Origin: Pelargonium nanum
Taxonomy: Eukaryota; Streptophyta; Magnoliopsida; Geraniales; Geraniaceae
Assembly (NCBI GenBank): GCA_036897485.1
Contig: JAYMTF010001037.1
Location: 1 to 26,975, forward strand
Direction: 5' to 3'
Length of the DNA stretch: 26,975 nucleotides
Every line of letters starts with the position of its first letter. The stretch's first letter is position 1. Positions 22,779-26,975 of this stretch are shown here, piece after piece. The position numbers and the translations under genes were made by a program. The notes beneath the pieces were generated by a model that was given only the letters and a program-made list of their open reading frames with translations, ran no database searches and was not told the origin of the DNA.

Positions 22779-25380
22779 CTCATTATTTAACTATTTAAGG
22801 TAACCTTTTGTTTACACATTGTTTAGGGAATATTCTTATGAAAACTAGAACTGCATTTATTAATTAAGGAAACCTATTCTCAATACTTCTTATACTCTTA
22901 AGCTAGATTCCTATTAAAACCAGTATTTAAGTAAGCTGGTGTCTATAAAGTAAAGTTTTTATAAGTCTATATAAGAAAGATTCCTATAATCTAAGTCTTT
23001 TAAAAAGAAACAAATTTACGAATAAGGACTCATATTTAGTACTAAAACCCATTTACTGAAATTCATAAGGATATACTAAACAAAGGGACTTGTCCTATTA
23101 ACTCCTTTACTTAAGCCTCTTAGTGATAGTATACTATTTATAGAGTAATTTATCTTTTATAGGATTATTACTTGTTATACCTTGTTTTATTACTAAATTC
23201 AAGATAATACTAAGACTAAGCGACAAGTACTCCTTTTATTTTAGGAATTTAATTAATAAATATAAATATTAGAAATTGACTTCTATTTTCAGCCATTTTG
23301 AGTCACTTACTTTTTAATAATAAAATACTACTTGTTTTCCAATAAAAGCAGGCTCCAAGGAGACTCTACTCACAGCTTTCCCTTTAAATGTTATTAATCA
23401 GTGAAATATATGAACTACTAGTGATTTCGTTAAGTTTATTAAGCAGCCAACCCCCTTCCTTCCTAGTTAAGGTCTATAAAAACTCTTACTTTTTTGGAGC
23501 TTACTAAAAAATAGTTTTTAAGAAAACCTAGGTTTTAAAGCTTTCCTGGGGCTTCTTTCCAGGGTACTCTGTATAGTATTACAGGGATAATGGATTTGGT
23601 AGAATATATTACGAGGCTTCCATACATTTTTTTTGTTCCAAAGTTCTTCCGCGTATTCACTTTGAGGCAGGAGCTCATACACAAAAATATGTATTTAGAA
23701 AAAATCTGCATAGTAAAAAATTTAACAAAGTACTTTTATAACTTCTTAAAAGCGGAGAAGTAAGTACTCTCTTACTAGGGCACCTCTAGCGCTAACAAGG
23801 GCTTCTTATAATCCACAATGTTTTCGAAAGCATCAGATTTACTATATATCGAAGTAGTGGCCTCTTCCTTATTCTAAATAACTTTGTACTGAGACCTCAA
23901 CAAAACTTGGTACTACCATAAAAGAGACTAAAGACGTCCTTATAAGGCAGTTAGATCAAATATAATAATCTAAACTCTGCTCCATTGAATAAACTTTTAT
24001 TAAGGGCCATATGATTAAAAACAACATTTCTTGATCTGAGAATACTTGTCTGCTAGAAATTAGCTCCTTGTTTCCTTCGATATTTTAAGATAACTGCCGG
24101 CTTTTTTAAAATCCCTTCTTATAACTATTAGTATATAGGTCAAAACTCTTGTGAATAACCTAATACTATTTCTTTTTCCTAAAACTAAAACCTTGCGTAG
24201 TCCAAAGAGGGATACTAACCCCTTTCGCCTAAAAGTAGAATCTGTCACTCCGGGAACCCTTTATTCCTCAACTGCGGTAAAGCTAGCATACTAAATTTTA
24301 TTAGGAAAAATCCTAAATATAGGCCTATAGTAACACGAGTGCTCTCTATAACTTAGAAGTGCGGCTCTGGAACACTCACTTTATCTTCTGCTTTTATTAA
24401 AAATGGATTTCTTAAAGATTTTAGCTTCACAGCACCTATAATATATATGTTGTAAAATGGGGGAAATTCTGTATTTTTTCTATATAATTATGAAATAAAG
24501 CACACTTATTACTTATCTTTATATCAGTAAGCAAACAACTTTCAATATACTTAATATAACTTAGCTTTATCCTATTATCGCTGTATACAACCTCTAACTT
24601 AATTATTTTGAAAGGTACTGCCAAAAGGGGCCCTATACCGCGGAACTCAGGACTGCCCAGGCTCTATACTCTCGCGTTTATTTATACGAACTGATGCTAT
24701 TTAAAGGGTCTCCTCGACAAAGAAAGTAGACGTTATGAGATAGGGAGCTCCTTATTCCCTTCTTTTTTGCCAGGGTAGGATCTATATGCAGTATAAAGTT
24801 AACCTAACTTACTAATGAGAGTCAAGAAGCAGTCGCAGGAAGCCCCTTTACTCCTAAGAATTCTGCTCGAGTTGATTTCTAAACGGTTAATTATAAGGTA
24901 TTGCTTAATTTTTTTATACTTGTTATAGTAAGATCCCCCAGTAAGTATTCCTTTGTATAGACTTTTGCTCTCTAACAAACCTCCCCAGTCAGTGTTTAGT
25001 TAGTACAAAAAGAGAAGGAATTGCTATAAAAACTTTAGCTAAATAAGGAATTCTCAGAAATTAAATAGTCAGGAGATAGAAAATCCTGTTTAATTAATGA
25101 GGTAACCGGGCTCTACCTAGCAGAAAAGGCTTTTTTACTTAAAAAGAGAATTTTTAGGATATATACAATACCCCTTTTTCTGATTTACTTCGCGAACTTG
25201 GGTAATTACATCCCGCGATGTTTCAAAAGTAAAAAAGCTAACCCGTTCATTAACTAATATATTTCCTTTTATAGGTTTATAGGAACTTATTCAAATTTCT
25301 ATTTTATAGGGTTAATTGTTCTAAACTTATACATGTATATTTTGTCCTTATGTGGTTTACAATGTCTCTTAATCGTCGGA
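22779..25380. other. non-coding stretch, no gene recognised
   Basis: About 2.6 kb with no gene or tRNA signature. The two minus-strand frames of about 62 codons (24060-24248 and 24436-24624) are of chance length and carry no motif. Confidence 0.55.
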
Positions 25381-25456
25381 TTTTAGGAGACTCTACAGAC
25401 CCTTTTTTATGGGTACACTTGGACAAACAGATGGGTTCGAATCTCGCTATTCTTTA
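25381..25456 (+). pseudogene. possible degenerate tRNA (T-arm with long variable arm)
   Basis: The segment ATGGG-TTCGAAT-CTCGC (25432-25448) forms a T-arm with four of five pairs. Upstream is a small hairpin ACCC (25399-25402) with GGGT (25411-25414), as in the long variable arm of a class II tRNA. Before it TTTTAGGA (25381-25388) resembles the anticodon loop of tRNA-Leu(UAG), though its stem does not pair. No D-arm and no matching acceptor 5' half were found. A decayed tRNA-Leu is one reading; a lone T-arm-like word is the alternative. Confidence 0.35.
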
Positions 25457-26975
25457 AACCATCATTGGCCCGATAATGCTAGGCCTACTACTAGGTTTTC
25501 TTTGGTAATATGACTATTCTTTGACACTGAAAAAACCCAGAACTTAAGATTACTCTTAACTTTTAGATTCATGAACAAGAAGGAAATTTCTCTAAAGTAG
25601 CAATAAAATATATAAATTAAAAATATCCTTATCTAAGTTAGCAATATACTAATATTTCTTTTATGGGAATATTCCAAATAAATCGTTTTACCTTATAGGA
25701 AAGCTCTGAAAAGAGAATAAAAATGTTTTTCTTAATTACAAAAATTAGATACAAAGCCTAAACTATTTTACAATTATATGTCTCCTACTTTTGATCGAAA
25801 AGGAAGTAACTTAATATAGACAACTTTTAACAAATTCTAGTGATATGTTTCATTCTCAATCTACAGTTCAATTCCCTGAAAAATTTTTAATTAAATTTAT
25901 AAGGTAACCCCTAAAAAAGCAATAACATAGAATAGACTTTTAAAAACCCTTCCGTCTGATAAGTTTACTAAACAGCCTAACTATATGCTAAAATGAATAT
26001 ATTACTCTTGTTTGCAAAGCCCTGTGCTGAATTCACTATTTTTATTGTCACTTCTTCTAGAAAAACTAAGTACTAAGTGGCTGCTTTGCAGAAATTCCCT
26101 TTAGTTCTACGCTTTTAACCACTACGCTTTTAACGAATCCCGACCCCTTAATGTTTTTTGATTACTTTGTGAATTACTGCCTTATAAAATTACAAAGACC
26201 GGATTCCTCTTTATTGACTGTAACAACCCCTCTAATAGGAGGAATCCTAGTATTAAAGGGGATTTTCCTTAGCGAGTTCTCCTATATTTATGGTTAGTCT
26301 TGCTTAAACTCTACTTGAAAAATCATAGGTCGAAATAAAAATTTAGGGTAAGTATTAATCCCGCCGTATAGAAGAGCTTGTTAGGCCTATTCCTTGAATC
26401 TAGAAGTATTTTGCACTCCTAATATAAGTTTATATTATTTATAATACTTTTTAGAAATGTTAAGGATAAAGGATCTGGATTAAATCAAAGAGGATCAAAG
26501 TTTATATCTAATCATGTTGATATTGAAAGTTTGGGTACCCCATAAGGTAGTTTTTTCGTACATTTTATAATCCCCTGTTTTTAAAAAATTACGGAGGAGG
26601 AATAATTAGGGGCTTTGGAAGTATTAGTAAAACAAAAAACAGGAACTTATTTCTAAGAAAATAACCTCTTCCCTTGCATATGCACGTTCCCTTAAACTTT
26701 TGAGCTTCTCAGATTCAGATAAAAGCCAAATATAATATAGTAGGAACTGCCTTAGTTATAAAATTCCCGAGAATCTCTTTATAAAAACTGTCCGCTTTTC
26801 TTAAAATATTAAATGCTTCTGTTTCTTTCAGAGAACCCCTGCTAAATCAAATTATTCCAATATACACAGAAAAATAGGACTCTCAATTGAACGGCTATAC
26901 CAAATTCTAGGTTGTGTTACGAAACGAGTATCTCAAAAACTGTTATACTGGATACCCACGATCCCTTGGTAAATA
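25457..26975. other. non-coding right end, no gene recognised
   Basis: The last 1.5 kb shows no gene on either strand. It contains a short imperfect tandem repeat at 26107-26134. Nothing indicates a coding region running off the right edge. Confidence 0.55.
26107..26134. repeat. short tandem repeat, 15-bp period, two copies
   Basis: CTACGCTTTTAAC occurs at 26107-26119 and again at 26122-26134, separated by CA. This is a two-copy tandem duplication of a 15-bp unit, consistent with replication slippage in spacer DNA. Confidence 0.7.

Noticed and set aside
23571..23600. ACAGGGATAATGG, resembling the large-subunit rRNA peptidyl-transferase word
   Set aside because: The match breaks within a few bases and no other large-subunit rRNA landmark lies nearby.
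23430..25986. Similar 20-base words near 23432 and 25968 (AAGTTTA.TAA.CAGCC)
   Set aside because: 17 of 20 matches is expected many times by chance in a window of this size and composition.

Overview
This window looks like part of a large, AT-rich mitochondrial genome (about one third G+C by eye) that is almost all non-coding. Three things point to a mitochondrion: a cox3 coding fragment at the left edge (minus strand), a fully foldable tRNA at 9497-9568 that closely resembles mitochondrial tRNA-Gln, and the broken C-terminal part of a family B DNA polymerase of the type carried by linear mitochondrial plasmids (13640-14122). The cox3 wording (LGHF before [16 protein letters not shown]) and the tRNA-Gln body remind me most of plant or green-algal mitochondria. 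The base composition is low for a land plant, and plasmid polymerases with TGA read as Trp are also typical of fungi. The lineage is therefore left open; a streptophyte or other green alga is my first guess and a fungus my second.

Layout: positions 1-97 hold the cox3 fragment, which runs off the left end. From 98 to about 9496 I see no gene. The tRNA-Gln-like gene, with a UUU instead of a UUG anticodon, lies at 9497-9568. Another gene-free stretch follows, with a degenerate tRNA at 13014-13090 (minus strand). The decayed plasmid DNA polymerase is at 13640-14122. The right half (14123-26975) carries further tRNA-like scraps (17808-17830, 22223-22290, 25381-25456), an unrecognised lysine-rich broken reading frame on the minus strand (22425-22702), a 29-bp perfect inverted repeat shared between 11537-11565 and 22750-22778, and a few short hairpins and repeats.

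At this base composition a stop codon is expected about every 14 codons, so open frames of about 100 codons are expected by chance in 27 kb read in six frames. No open frame in the window clearly exceeds that, so open frames alone support no intact protein gene. The region reads as expanded spacer in which captured plasmid DNA and duplicated tRNAs are decaying, next to a working gene (cox3). I did not find a complete new biological system. The most interesting items are the structurally intact tRNA with a changed anticodon, the cox3 fragment with a stop directly upstream and no partner exon, the plasmid polymerase remnant and the exact 29-bp inverted repeat.
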